This document shows, one piece after another, positions 1 through 14,290 of a stretch of 64,000 nt of DNA. Under the pieces are notes generated by a model. That model was not told where the DNA came from, searched no databases, and worked only from the letters and a program-made list of their open reading frames with translations. Numbering within the stretch: the first letter of the stretch is position 1; every line of letters begins with the position of its first letter. The stretch is from JBEEJZ01 sp046046915 (lineage in GTDB: Bacteria > Pseudomonadota > Gammaproteobacteria > Burkholderiales > Burkholderiaceae_C): assembly GCA_046046915.1 (NCBI GenBank), contig JBJOIT010000004.1, positions 1 to 64,000 on the forward strand, in the 5' to 3' direction. The position numbers were made by a program, and so were the translations under genes.

Positions 1-3000
1 GCCCACCGTGGCCTGCTGCAGGCCACGGTGGGCCGCAGCGGTGCCCTGCTCACGGGCTTTACCGTCGACTGGCACGTCGAGCCGCTTGCTGGCGTTAGTC
101 CGGCGGCGATCTCGAGCTGGTTTGCCGCCAACCAGAACGCCCTCAGTCGCACAGATGGCATGCCCAGCGGTCGGCTCACGTTTCAGGGCGGACAGGTTGA
201 AGCCAATGTGCAGGTGCTGTTCGCCGGCAATGCCAACCTCGAGGCGGACCGCTTGTTCCGCATCGTGCTCGACAACCCCGGCCAGGGAGCCTCGATTGGC
301 ACGCGCAGCAGCACGGCCGCGACCCTGGACGATGACGACGCCCGTTTCGAAATGGGTGCCGCCACGCTGGTGCATGAAGAAGGCCACACCGGCGGTACAT
401 CTTATGTCGACCTGACCATCAACCGCACCGGCGACCCGCGGCAGGCGGCTGTCGTGAACTGGGCCGCGCTCGGCAGTGGCAGCGCACCAGCCAACAGCCT
501 CGATCTGGTAACCGGCAACAGCGCCGGCACGGTCGTGTTCGCTGCCGGGGCCACTTCGGCCACCCTGCGCATCGTGGTCAATCCGGATGACACCGTCGAG
601 CCGGACGAAGCCCTGACCGTTACGCTGACCGGCACCACTACCCCGCACCACGCCATCGGCACGGCGTCGAGCACGGTGGTCACCCTGCGCAACGACGACT
701 ACGCCGTCTCTTTCGATGGCGCTGCGGGCAATCTCACCCAGTCGAAAGACGAAGACGGCGCATCGCCCTTCAGTGGTGCGGTATTCACCTTCAACGTGGT
801 TCGTACCGGCGACCTGCGCCAGGCCGTCACCGTGCCCTGGAGCATCCCCCTGTCGGGCACCCTGACGGCGGGGGACTTCGTCGCCACCAGTGGCACGGTC
901 AGCTTTGCCGCCAACAGCGGCTCGGCCACCATCACGGTCACCGCCACCAACGATCGTCTGGTCGAAGCGAACGAAGGCTTCAGTGTCGTGCTGCAGCCGC
1001 CGTCGGGCTCGAGCGCCGCGCTGGGCGCGCACAGCACGGCCACGGGTACGCTGGTCAATGATGACGTTGCCATCGTGGCCACCCTGGTCAGCGCCAAATC
1101 CGAGGGTGCCGGTTCGCCCAGCACCTACACCTACACGCTGACCCGCGAAGGGGATACCAGTCGCCAGGCGTCGGATGTCAACTGGACCGTCGCCGGTGCC
1201 ACGGTCACCGCCAACAGCGGCTCGGTGGCCGCCGCCCTGTCGGCGGGGGAGATCTCCTCTACCGCCTCCGGCAACCTGGTCTGGAGCGCGGGCGACAGCT
1301 CGTCCAAAACCATCACCGTTACCGTCGCCAACGACCAGGCCGTCGAATCCGACGAAGCCTTCAAGCTGAGCCTGGCCAGCAATGGCAGCGACCGCTCCGA
1401 TTTGCGCGCCAACGGCACGGCCGGCGTAGTACACGACGACGACGTGCAGGTGGCCATCGTGCGCTTGTCCGATGCTAGCGTTATCGAAGGCGCCCAGGGC
1501 AGCAGCCAGTCGGTCTCGTTCAGGGTGTGGCGCAAGGGCGACTTGTCGTCCACCCTGACGGTGGATCTCCAGACGTCCGGCGTTACCGGCGCCACCGGTC
1601 CCACCTCCGTGACGTTCACCCCGGTGACGCCGGGTACCGCTACCGTCACCCTGGCCAACGGGACCACCCAAAGCGTTGAACTGCGTGGCGGTGAAGACTA
1701 CATCGACGTCACCTATGTCCTGCCGGGTAACGATGTCCTGGAAAGCAACCGCACCTTCACCGTGACGCTGGCCAACCCGGTGGCCACAGCGGATTCCGGT
1801 CGCTTTGCCGACCAGGCGGTGATCGATAATACGCGCGCCTCCGCCTCCCTGACGGTTGACGACGACGACGACCGCATCGTCGTCACGGTTTCACCCGTTT
1901 CCGTGGCCGAGGGCAACAGCGGCACCACGGTCATCACCTACACGTTGACCCGGAGCGGCGACACCACGCACGCCACAACGGTAAACTGGCGTGTCATGCC
2001 CGGCGCTGGGCTGCCGGTCAATGCCGACGACTTCACCAGCGGCCAGGAAACCACTCAGGTACCAAACAACGGCATGCCCAGCGGCAGCATCACCTTCAAC
2101 TCCGGTGAAACCAGCGAGACCATCACCGTCAACCTGAGCGGCGACACGGTCATCGAGGCGGATGAGTTGCTGGTGCTGGCACTGACGCAAAGCGGCAACA
2201 CCGAAGTGTCTGGCACCGGTGCGGTCACGGTGCTCGGCGACGACGTCGGCTACAACGTCATCGCCCGGGCCAGCAGCCTGGATGAGGGCAACGACCCCGC
2301 CCAGGCCCGCTGGATGACCTTCGACGTGGTGCGCGCCGGGGTTTCCGCCGCCAGTTCCGTCAACTGGACGCTTGCCGGACTCACCGCCGGCGACATCGAG
2401 ACCATCGAAGTGGATGGCGTGGAAACCGCCGTTAGTAGCCTGAGCTTCACCGGCGCCAGCAGCGACAGCACTAACGGTACGCTGGCCTTTGCCAACGGTC
2501 AGACCGGTGCCGTCATCCGCGTCAAGCTGAAGCAGGATGCCATACCCGAATCCGATGAAACCGCCACGCTCAGCATTGACGCCAGTGGCACACCGAGCGC
2601 CAGCACGACGGTCGTCAACGACGATACCGGCCTGAGCGTGACCGCCGTTGTTGCCAGCGTGGTCGAAGGCAGCGATACCAGCCTGACCAACATGAATGCC
2701 GGTACACCATCGACCCAGAATGTGGTGTTCACCGTGGCCCGGACCGGCAATCTCGCCCTCACCACCTCGGTCAACTGGGCCGTGCTGGCGCAGGGCGGCA
2801 TTACCGCTGCCGACTTTGATGGCGGCGTCCTGCCCACCGGCAGCCTGACCTTCAATCCAACTCAGGACAGCCTCACCGTCACCGTCAAGGTGCGCGAGGA
2901 CTGGAACGGGGAGGCTGACGAGGCCCTCACGCTGCAACTGAGCAACCCCAGTGCCGGCACCGATCTGACCGTTGCCTCGGCCATCACGACGATTGTCAAC

Positions 3001-6000
3001 GACGATGCGACCGTCGCTTTTGCCAATTACACCGACAGCGCCGCACCGCTTTCGCATGACGAAGGCGACAGCGACTGGGTGGACTACACCTTCACGGTGT
3101 CCCGGACCGGCAATACCACGCTCACCCAGGTCGTGGGCTGGCGGGTTGTGGGTGACGACCCCATCACCTACGAAGATTTCTACGATGTGTTCGTCGATCC
3201 TGACGACGCGTCCCCGTTGCCCGCCCGGTTGATGCCCTTCGGCACTGTGACGTTCTCCGTTGGAGATAGCAGCAAGGAGGTGACGCTAAAGATTCGCAGC
3301 CAGACCTTCGCGGCCATCGCTGAGTCGACAACTTCGCAGCAGGAAGCCGACGAACTCTTTGAAATCGAGCTGTACAACCCGATCGATATCGCGTCGAACC
3401 TGGGCTTATCGGTCGCTGAAACGGGCGGCTCCGCCTGGGGCGAGATCGTCAACGATGACGTTCGCATCCAGGTCACCAGCATCATCACGTCAAAGCCGGA
3501 AGGGCGCGATCCCGCGCTCAACGACGGCGACGTCAATGCCGATGTGCCCGGAACACAGCGCTGGATCACCCACTCCATCACCGTCAAGCGCACCGGTGAT
3601 CTGGGCGAGGCGGTGTCCTTCGAGTGGTATGTGGACAAGGCGGGCTTTGCCGACCGCATGCTCACGGCTAATGCCTCCGGCAATTTGCTCACCACGACTT
3701 ATGACCATCTTGAAGGCACCTCAGCAGCAGGCCTGGTGTCCGGCGCTTACGTGGCGGGTACGCGCGACGCCACCACCGGCCTGAGCGCCGGGGAGCTGTC
3801 GGGACGCCTCAGTTGGGCGGCGAATGACGCCAGCGACCGGATTCTGTATTTCACCTCCATTGCCAACGATGTCATGGAGCCGGGCTATCGCTTTGACGTG
3901 AAGGTGCGCCCGAACCCGGCCGACACGGCCGGATCGGCCCGCATCGACGAGTTCAGCCTTGGCATGGATCTCGAAGATGCCCAGGCCTCGCAGGATTTCA
4001 CCAACCAGTCGACCCTGAAGCTGGCCACCATCGTGGTGCAGCGCGATGAGACCGAGCTGTGGATCTCCAACGAGATGATGCGGCGCTACAACCCTGCCAC
4101 CAGCAGTTATCAGGACGACGAAAACCACGCCTCCACACATCTGCCCACCGGTGTCGAGGTGTTCGAGTATGAAGCAAACGGCACGATGTCGATGGAAAGC
4201 GGGCTGCCGCTGTATGAAGGCACCGTCATTACAGCGGCAGCGGGAACGGATTTTGTAAGCCACTCCGGCACCCTGACCTTCTCGGAGGCCAATCGGGTGC
4301 GCACCGTCCAAACCACCTTGCTCGCCGACGGAACGACCGAACCCTACGAGACCTTCAGTCTCTTCCTGAACGACGCCACACATGCCAATGTCGGTACCGA
4401 CCAGGCCCGGCAGACGATCCGCGATGGCGACGGCACGCTGGCGGACGGACGTCGCCTGGATATCATCGGAACCACGGGCATCGAAGGCATGGATCGTTAC
4501 GTCACCTTCCGCGCCACCTTTGGTCAGGCCCTCACGCAGGAAAACATCTTCCGGGTCAGCCTGGGCGACCCGGCGGATCCCGAGACCGGTATCGCCGGTA
4601 CGCCTTATGCAATAGGAGATTTCTGGAACTACGTCGAGAAGCCTTACCAAAACTCCGTGGAGGGGACGTCCCAGGACTACCTGCGCTACCTGGAATACAG
4701 CACCGACCAGGGCGCTACTTGGCAGTCCACCGCGCCGACCCTGCACTACACCTTCGAGGCGGGCCAGGTGCCCACCCAAGCCACCACCGTGCAGGCCAGC
4801 TTCAGCTTCGACAACAGTGAGGTGCGCCGCTGGGTAGAGGGCGTCGGCGAGGAAGACGGCAGCTTCGTGCCCACCTCGAGGTTCGATGCCTGGCTCGACT
4901 TCTCCGACCTCAAGGCCGGCCAGGACCTGCGGGTGGGCGGTTCACTCTCCAACATTGAGTTCCCCGGTATTGGCGCCCCCCTGCGCGACCCGACGGTGGA
5001 TTACTACCTGGTGGTGGAACGGGACGGCGTATACGTCGACGTGAATAACGACGGTATCCGCAATGCGGGCGAGAATACCAACGTGTTCAAAACCTGGTTC
5101 GATGCCGATGGCGACAACGTCTGGGACGCGGGTGAACGCTCGCGGCTGGAGACAGACTGGGTCGACTTTGATGGCGACAACTATGCGGATGCCAACACCG
5201 AGATTGGTTGGATCGAGCGGCAGCACTCCTGGTGGGCCACCAATGGCATCCGTGATTCAGATGAAACCGACCGTCCTTGGGAAGCACTGGTCGACTTCAC
5301 CAACAAGAAGTTGGTGATCCAGTTTAATGACGTGCCCCTCGACCCACTGGATCTGACGAAGTTTTCGTCAGACGACCAGATTCAAATTGACTTGCAGGCG
5401 CTGGCGGATGCGGGAAAAGCCGTCGGGACGAGCAACCGAGTCAGTACATCCGCGTATTCGATTGACTATTACCAATGGAACTTTACGACCCACAACGGCA
5501 TCTCGGTGTCGGCAGACAACAATGGTCAATCCTATGTCACCAAGCTTGAAGCCACGAGGGATTCCGGATATTCGGGTCAAAACACGGTCGGTTGGATCGA
5601 CTTGACTCTGGGCACGTCATCATCGCCCCAAGTTTATAGAGTCGGTGAATTTAACACGCCCTATACCGTGGGATATGGAACCCTGGGGTTCGTTAACGGG
5701 ACCGCTACCGGTATTCACAATAACTTCACCGCCGACCCGCCGCGTGGCGCTCCGCGCGGTGACATCTGGATCCCCGTGCGCGTCGACGCGACCATTGGCA
5801 GCCCTGAGATGGTGTTCAGCAACACTGCGGGCATCGGCAAGATCGAGGGCACTTACAAGGGCGTGGCCACGATCGACGGGACGAGCAATGCTAACAACGA
5901 CGCTGCGCTGGAGTATTTCCGGGCGCTGCTCAACAAGCCCGATCTCGATTTCGCCGGTATTCAGGCCTATTTCGACACATTCGATCCCAACAATGTAGTG

Positions 6001-9000
6001 CCTGAAGTCAAGCTCGTTCGCTTCCAGGTGGACTGGGATCAGACCGGTGACCCGAGCTGGAGCATCAATGGGCTCGACCCCTCGGTCATCATCGCGCCGC
6101 AGACCACCGAGTGGGACCACCTGAACCTGATCAAGGACATCGCGCTGGGCGCCGGCAACCGTTCGGGCAGTGCCGACATCGCCCTGGGCAATGCGGCCTT
6201 CCAGTGGTTGCGCGAGGATGGCGGCGATTTGTTTGGCGCCCAACTCTCGGCCAGCGCCGAGGGCGGCTCGATCAGTGGCCCGGTCGGGGTGCGCGCACCG
6301 GGCTCGGACGCGCTTGAGGATGTGACGACGGTCGAGGACTGGGCCGGCCGCATCACGGTGGGCGCGGGCACGGACGAGGTGCTGTTGCGCACGACGCTGC
6401 TCGACGACGCGATCGACGAAGTCGTCGAAGAGCTGTCGGTGAGCATGACGCAAATTACCGGCGACGCCTTTAATGGCAACTTCGCATCCGCTACGGCCAG
6501 CCTGGTGGACGACGATTCGCCCCAGATCAGCCTGGGCACCTCGGTGGTGCGCGATCCCACGCAGGACCGCGACTTCATGGTCAAGGTCATCGATATCAAC
6601 AATCGCGCCGGTGACATGCCGGATGCCGCCGTGCGCTTCGGTGGAAGCTACGTCTACCAGTCGTCCTCGATGATCAACAACTCCCAGGCGGCGCAGGACT
6701 TCACCATCACCCTGCGCTACCGGGGTGACTGGGATGTGGCGGCCTTCTCCGAGATCGTCGCCATCAGTTCCGACATGAATTACAACGATGATGCCGGCAA
6801 CAATGTTTGGGCCGGGCAGCAGCACAGCAGCCCGCCCAGCTTCCGGCCGTTGGCGGGCGTGGCTGAGGTGGTCAATGGCGTTCCCACCGGCTTCATGCTG
6901 GAGGAGGTGGAGGTGCCCGCCGGCACCTACCAGCTCATGCTGCGCTCCCCGGTCGCTACCATTTCCCGTACCCTCGACTATCTGTTCGTGCCGGATAGTG
7001 ACGACCAGTTCCAGTCCTATTCCATCGATGATTTGACTGCCGCAGAACGTGCCTTGTCAGCCGATTTCAGCGCTGAGGTGACGCATGTGGCGCCGGTCAT
7101 CGTGGCGCGACGCAGCACGGCCACCGAAGCCGGCGGCACGATGGTGACCGAAGTGCTGGCTGTGGGGGGGGACTTCGCCGATGGCGATGCCAGCGTCGAT
7201 TACCAGACTGTCGATGGCGGCTGGCAGGACAAGACCTTCGTCATCTCGCGCGAGCGCTCTTCGCTGGAAGACATCACCGTTATCTGGGAATTGCGGCCGC
7301 CGGCCGTGCTGCCTGAAGGGGGAGGCGACAGCGATTACGTTCGCTGGTATTTCTCCCATGAGCGTATCCAGCCCGCCAAGCCGTCCGACTTCATTGTCCT
7401 CGACGGTCAGTGGACGACCAATAACGGTAGCCAAGACGTCATTCGCGGTTATGCCACACTGCTGGCGGGCGAGAAGGAGGCTAGCTTTACGATCCGGGTC
7501 CGCGCCGACGATGCGATTGAACCGGTCAAGGACTTCAGCGTCGCCATCTGGGGTGAGCGGGTGAATGGCGTTGATCAAGCGCTCACTGAGGCTACTCAGC
7601 CAGATCCGGTCACCGACTTGAACAACCCGACGTCGGAGAATTTCGTCGTCGTCGGCAACCCGGAGGGTTATCAGTACGACGGCGAGGGCCTGCAACTAAG
7701 TGACCTGGCGGCAACCGACCACCACTGGGTCGGCTATGGTCGTATCGACACTGACGATCGCGCCTTTGCCGTCAAGGGCCTCGTGTACAACGAGGCCACG
7801 GAATCCGTTTTGCCCTCAATTGCCAGCAACGCAAGCGAAGCACTGGCCTGGGATGCCGCTAACCAGGCTGAGATGGCCGCCCTGCGCAGCACGCTGCCAG
7901 CCGGCTACTCGCTGCATCAGTTCAAGATCACCCTCGATGGCTCCGGCCCCGGTAAGGCCTCGGTGGATTGGCAGCTGGTGGTCAAGGGCATCGATGGCAC
8001 GGGCGGCTTCAATGTCGGCAGCCAGACACTGGTTAACGGTGTGCCCACTCAGGCGGACGGCGCCCATCAGACCGAAGAAGCCGATTTTCTGCTCTATGAC
8101 GTAGCGCAAGGAGGCTATGACACCGCCCTCGGCGTAACCTGGACGACCGGACCGGTGCCGGAATACGTGCGCAACGGGGATAGCTTCACCCTGGATGCCA
8201 ACGGTGACCGTTTGCGGATCAATGTCACCCGCACGGTGTCGGAACCCAAGACAGTTTTCTTCGACAACGGGGAAACCTTTCGCGTGGTCACCCTGGCCAT
8301 ACGTGATGACCTGTTGCGTGAAGATGCCGAGATCTTCGAGGTCCTGCTGCTCAATCCGCTAGCCCTCGAGGGCAGCAGCGGGCAGGTGCAGATAGATCCG
8401 CTGCAGGGCAAGGCCAGCTTCCTCGTTGGCGATAACGAAGGCCCGACCGTCAAGGTGGAGCTCTTCCAGCGCCAAACGGGCCAAACGGACTCGGCAATTG
8501 GGAACGGCGGTAATTTCTACGAGGGGTCGGGTGGGTACTATGTTGGCACGACGGGTAGTGGACGTGAACTCAACACGCAGGCCGATGTGACTGGCGATGC
8601 CACCTATCCGCATAGCGACAACAACCTGGCCGACGATCGGCGGTTGGTGTTGAAATTCACCCGCTCCGAAGCCCTGGCTACCTCCAGCCAGGCATTCTTC
8701 GAAATCAAGCTGTTCACCGATCAGAAGACGCCCGCGCCGGAAATGACGGTGGAAGGAGGGGCTAACGTCGTCCGCTTTGCGGATGACACGGGGCGAACCT
8801 ATTACCGGGGCATCGCCGACTTCCTGCCGGGCTCGTCGGTTGCGGAAGTCGTGTTCCGGGTGGAGGACGACTTCAATATTGACAAGGCGGTCAACGCCCA
8901 GATCAAGCTCTACGACGCCGAGCATCTCCCTGAAAATGATACTTCGGCGAGCTGGACGGATCAGCCCCCGCCCAGGGCAGGTTGGGATACCTTGGGCATC

Positions 9001-12000
9001 GGTGATACCAGCGGCCTGGCCGATTGGAACATTACCCGCCGCGACCCCGCCGCGTACTCACTCAATTTCGGCTTTACTGACGATGACACGCGGTTGTGGC
9101 TCAAGGCCTTTGCCGACGGCGAAGCGACGACCTACAGTTTCGACGACGACGGCGACCCGGCCAATGCACCGTTGAAGCTGGAGTTCCATGATCTGCGCCA
9201 CCGTCAGGTGGAAGGCGACCCGACGTGGACAGGAGCAGCCGATCAGCATACAGCGCTGAGCGACGGCGACTTCAACTTCTCGCTGGCCGTCGCCGGCAAG
9301 TCCCAGGGCACCGCCACCATCGCCTGGGAAATCGTGCTCAATGGCACGGCGGTGCAGGCCGATTTCAATGCGGCACGAATTGGCTCACAGTATGTGAATG
9401 GCGCCGGCAAGACGGTGCTCGTCGGGGCCACATCCATCAGCCTTGATGTCAGCGCATCGCTGGATCCGACGGCCGGCCTCGATCTGAGCATTCCTGACCT
9501 GTTCGTGCCCAACTTCACGCCCGGACCGGACAAGACCTTTGATCTGGTGCTACAGACACCGGTCACCGCCAATGGTTTGCCGGTGTTCTATGCGCCCGGC
9601 AAGAGCGGCGGCCTCGCCGCCCCGCATCCGACCATGACGATCAAGGTCACCCTGGCCGACGACGACGTCACCTACGCAGTGGCCTGGAACAGTGCCAACA
9701 CACCCGATGGCAACAGCAACGTCACCGTGCGCGAAGGCGACCTGGGCAGCACGGATACGCGCGAGTTCATCTTTGATGTTAGCCGCCAGTTCGCGACCGA
9801 CGGCTTTGAAGGCGGCTCGACCGTGATGTGGCGGGTGGTGCCGGTCAACGGTGCGGCGGTGACGGCGGAGGATTTCGCCGGGGTTTACCTCGATCGTAAC
9901 GGCAACGCCGTGCTGCCCTTCGGCACGGTGGTGTTTTCCGGCCAGGTACTGGATGTGGCCACCCATAACCAGATCACCGCGCCCGAATTGCTCGAGACGG
10001 TGCGTCTTGCCGTGCGTGGCGATTCGCAGGTGGAGTATGGCGAGCAGTTCCGCATCGAGCTGTACAGCCCATCGATCGGCTCGGTTACCGCTGGCCAGGG
10101 CAGCGTGACCGGCGTGATCGTCAACGACGACACCGGCTTGCGGGTGGAAGACACCTCGGTCATCGAGACCGACTCGGGCGATGTCGCTGTCACGGTGACC
10201 CTCTCCCGTGTGGGCGACCTAGTGCGCCTGCTCAAGGACGACACGACCACTGGCACCTACGACGAACGCATCACCACAGTGAACTGGACGGCCAACTACG
10301 TCACCACCAACGCTACCGACCGGGGGACCGGGGTATTCAGCGGCACCGGGATTACCTATAACCCGAACACGACAGCCACCCATACCTACGGCTACGCCAC
10401 CGAGATGCAAACGATCAGCTTCAATGTCAAGGGCGATGCCACGGTGGAAGCAGACGAAACACTGCAGGTCCTGCTCTCGGGCGCCAAGGGCATCGACGAA
10501 GTGCTGCGTGCCGCCGGCACGGTGACCGTACGCAATGACGACACCGTGTTCTCGGTGATCCCGACGCCGACCTACGACACGGCCAACAACGCCATCGTTG
10601 AAAGCACGGGCGGCACCTGGCATTACCGCATCACCCGCAGCGTGGCGACGCCGCAGGACCAGACCGTGACCTGGTCGGTGGTGCCCGGTGGTGGCCGCAA
10701 TGTGGTGGACGCCACTGACTTTGGAGCACTGCCGAGCGGCACGGTGACCTTCACTGGCAACGAGTTGTACAAGGACATCACCTTTACCGGGCCCACAGGC
10801 GACACCACGTCCGAGTCGGACGAGGTGTTCCTGGTCGAAGTCAGTGCCTTCGGCACCGGCGCGGAAAACGATACCTTTGCCGCGACCAATGGCGGGGCCA
10901 AGGGCACCGTGATCAATGACGATGCCGCCCTCTACATCAGCGATACCTATGCGGTCGCGCAGGTGGAAGGCACCGGCTCGGCCAGCAATTACCGCTTCGA
11001 GGTGGTGCGTGCCGGCACCGGCCTGATCAACACCACGACGGTGGCTTGGGCGCTGGACTTCACCGGTACCGGCGCCACGGCGGCCGATTTCACGGGGCCG
11101 ACGAGTGGCACCCTGACCTTCAATGCCGATGGTCGCCAGACGGTGAGCATTGCCATTGACCCGGACAGCACGAGCGAGGCGACGGCCCAGGACTTCAAGA
11201 TTCGCCTGTCCAATGCCCAGGGCGGCTTGTCGATTTTGGGCGCAGATGTTGCCGGGGTGCTGGAAGTCACCGGCGAACTGCTGGACGATGACTTCACGCT
11301 CAGCGTGGCCAATGTCTCCGAGGCAGAAGGCGATGGCGCACGCCAGATGGGCTTTACGGTCACGCGTACCGGTTCGTCGGCCCTGGCAGCAACGGTGAAT
11401 TGGGCGCTGTCTTTCAGCGGCCAGACCGCAGCGTCGGCGGCCGATTTCAGCGCCACCAGCGGCAACTTCGTGTTGCCGGCCGGGGTGACGTCCTATACCT
11501 TCTACGTGCCGGTGGCGGGCGATGCACAGTGGGAGGCCGACGAGGCCTTCAACCTGACACTGGATTACAACGGCCAGACCGCCACGGCCACGGGCACGCT
11601 GGAGAACGACGACGTAGGCTTCTCGCTGGCCCCCATGACGGCGGCGAGTGAGTCGAGCGGCAGCATTACCTTCCGCATTCTGCGCGAAGGCGATCTGACC
11701 GGCAGCGATACCGTGACCTGGACCGTTTCTGCCGGGACCTCGCCCTCAGCGAGCCTGGTGGCCGGCACCGACTTCACCCTCAGCCAGGCCCTGACCGGGA
11801 CGGCGAGCTTCGCGGCCAATGCAGCGTACGTTGATGTCACCCTGAACCTGGTCAATGACAGCGTGGCCGAGGACAACGAACATTTCACGGTCACCTTGAG
11901 CAACCCCGGTGTCGGGGCGTCGCTCAAGTCGACTGCGGATGCGACGACCGAAGGCACCATCAACAACGACGATCAGGGCTACAAGGTCACGGCCAACAAG

Positions 12001-14290
12001 GCCTTCATCGTCGAGAACGGCACTTCGGCCGGCGATACGGTCACCTTTACCATCGACCGCTACGTGACGACCGGGGCCAGTACGGTGCGCTGGAAACTGG
12101 AGATTGCCGGGGGCGACACCTCCGCTCTGACACTGCTGGACCTGCTGATCGACGGCGCGGCCGCGACCCAGGATGCTTTCAGCGGCGCCGATCTGGCATT
12201 TGCTGCCGGCGAAGCCAGCAAGATGGTTGTTGTCCGCCTCGCCGGCGACACCCGCCTCGAGAGTGTGGCCGACCTGCGCATGGTGATCGAACGGGCGACC
12301 AGTGACACCACCAGCACGCTGGTGACCCCGAGCGCCCTGGTTCAGGCGCGCGACGACGACAAGGAGTTGTCGCTGGTGCCGCTCAGCAGCGCAGCGGCGA
12401 ATGAGGGGCATACCGGAACCACCGTTATGGATTACCAGGTCACCCGGACCGGTACGTCCAGCGGCATCGCCTCGGCGACCTGGACGCTGGCAGGCTCAGG
12501 CACCTATCCAACGTCTGCAGCAGACATCGACCACATCGAAGTGAACGGGGTGACGGTGAACGGTCTGACCGGCACGGTTTCGTTTGCCGATGGCGACATG
12601 GCCGACAAGTCGATCCGGGTCTTTGTCAATGGTGACACGGTGGGTGAGTTCGACGAAACCTACACGATCACACTTTCCAGTCCGGCGACCAGCACGATCC
12701 TGGGCACCTCATCGGTGGTGCAGACGGTGCTGAATGATGACCCGGCCTTGCAACTCAGCATGGCGACCACGTCGGTGGCCGAGGGCAACGATGGGGATGA
12801 TCGCTTCCTGAGCTTCCGGGTCACGCGCACGGGTGATCTGTCGCAGACCGCCTCGGTGAACTGGAGCGTGCTGGCAGCCTCGTCGGGTTCCTCGGTGAAT
12901 GTCGCCGATTTTGGCGGTGCGTTCCCGGCCGGACTGCTGGCTTTTGCTGCCGGTGAGTCGGAAAAGACGGTGACGTTCCAGACCTATGGCGATGACACGA
13001 TCGAGTCCGACGAGGGCCTGCGTGTTCAGTTGAGCAACCCCGTGGGGGCGAACTTGATCGGCGCAACGGAGATTGCCGCTACGCTGGTCAACGACGATGC
13101 CACGGTATCGATTGCGGCGCCGAATCCGGCCACGGTTCTGGAGGGGAAGTCGGGCACCCAGGTGACGGCGACCTTTGCTCTCTCCGCCAGCGGCCCGACC
13201 AACATGACCAGCGTGCTGGTGAACTGGCACGTCGAAGGCACCGGTCTACATCCGGCGAACGGGCTTGATTTTGTCGGTGGTGTCCTGCCATCCGGACAGA
13301 GCACGATCACGATGAGTTCGGGCAGCGGTACGGCCAATGTGGTGATAACGGTGGCGGGCGATAACATTTACGGTCCCAGCGAGGGCTTCAAGGTAGTGCT
13401 GGACTCGGCCACTTCGCTGATCGGCAGCAACGTCGGCGGGGCGACCCTGGCGACCCGGGAGGCGAGCGTTACCGTCACGGATGACGACACGCTGATCGGC
13501 CTCTCCCAGGCCGAGACCCATCGGTATGTAGAAGGTGACACCGGGACCACCGAACTGCGCTTCTACGTTGATGAGATCAACCGTTCGACGGATGGCCCTG
13601 TACTCCCGAACATCCGCATCGACTACACCCTGAGTGGCGATCTGGATGGCAGCGATGTGACGTCGCTGACGGGCACCAACGTTGCCCTGACGCAAGACAC
13701 CAGCAGCGGGCGCTACTACCTGGGAGTGACGCTGAACGGAGATGCCATGGTAGAAGGCAACGAGCGCTTCACGCTGCGACTCGACCAGGCTGGCGCAACT
13801 ACATCGGATGGCGGTGGGGTGGAGATCGCGCAGTCGGGTGTGACCGTCAGCGGTACGGTGGTCAACGACGACTTCAGCATCCAGCTCACTTCTTCAGCCC
13901 TGGTACAGAACGAGGACACTGGTCGGTTTGTGTTCGACCTGGTCCGTACTGGGCCGACTGATGACTTGATGACCGTGGAATGGACACTGGGCACACCCAC
14001 TTTGGATCCAGGTGAATATGGCGTCAGCGCCAATGACTTCATTGATCCGGTGACGGGCCAGTCCTTCACCCAGACGAGCACCACTGCCCTGACCGGCGTA
14101 GCGACTTTCCAAGCGGGCAGCAGCACGGCGCGATTCACCCTGGATGCAGCCCCCGACTTGCTGGCCGAAACCGACGAGCGTTTTGCCTTGGGCGTTGAGG
14201 TCACCCAGGTGGCGGGGGCAAGTTGGACGGCGAATGCCGATCAGATGGACTATCTGACCGGCACGATCGCCAACGACGATCCCTTGCCTG
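1..14290 (+). repeat. Tandem Calx-beta domain array (about two dozen units)
   Basis: In the encoded protein, acidic turns (NDD, DDD or GDD followed by a beta strand) recur at about bases 330, 690, 1056, 1435, 1860, 2237, 2620, 3000 and 3455. They become regular again from about 9650 to 14280, with spacing near 360-390 bases. Roughly 25 such turns can be counted. Units have diverged at DNA level, so this is a protein-domain repeat rather than a recent tandem duplication. Units between about 3800 and 9600 are irregular and hard to delimit by eye. Confidence 0.85.

Noticed and set aside
5620..6825. Long minus-strand reading frame (401 codons) opposite the giant gene
   Set aside because: GC-rich repeat coding leaves few stops on the opposite strand; the product is low-complexity His/Arg-rich with no family likeness. 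The same applies to 1891-3057 and 3721-4779.
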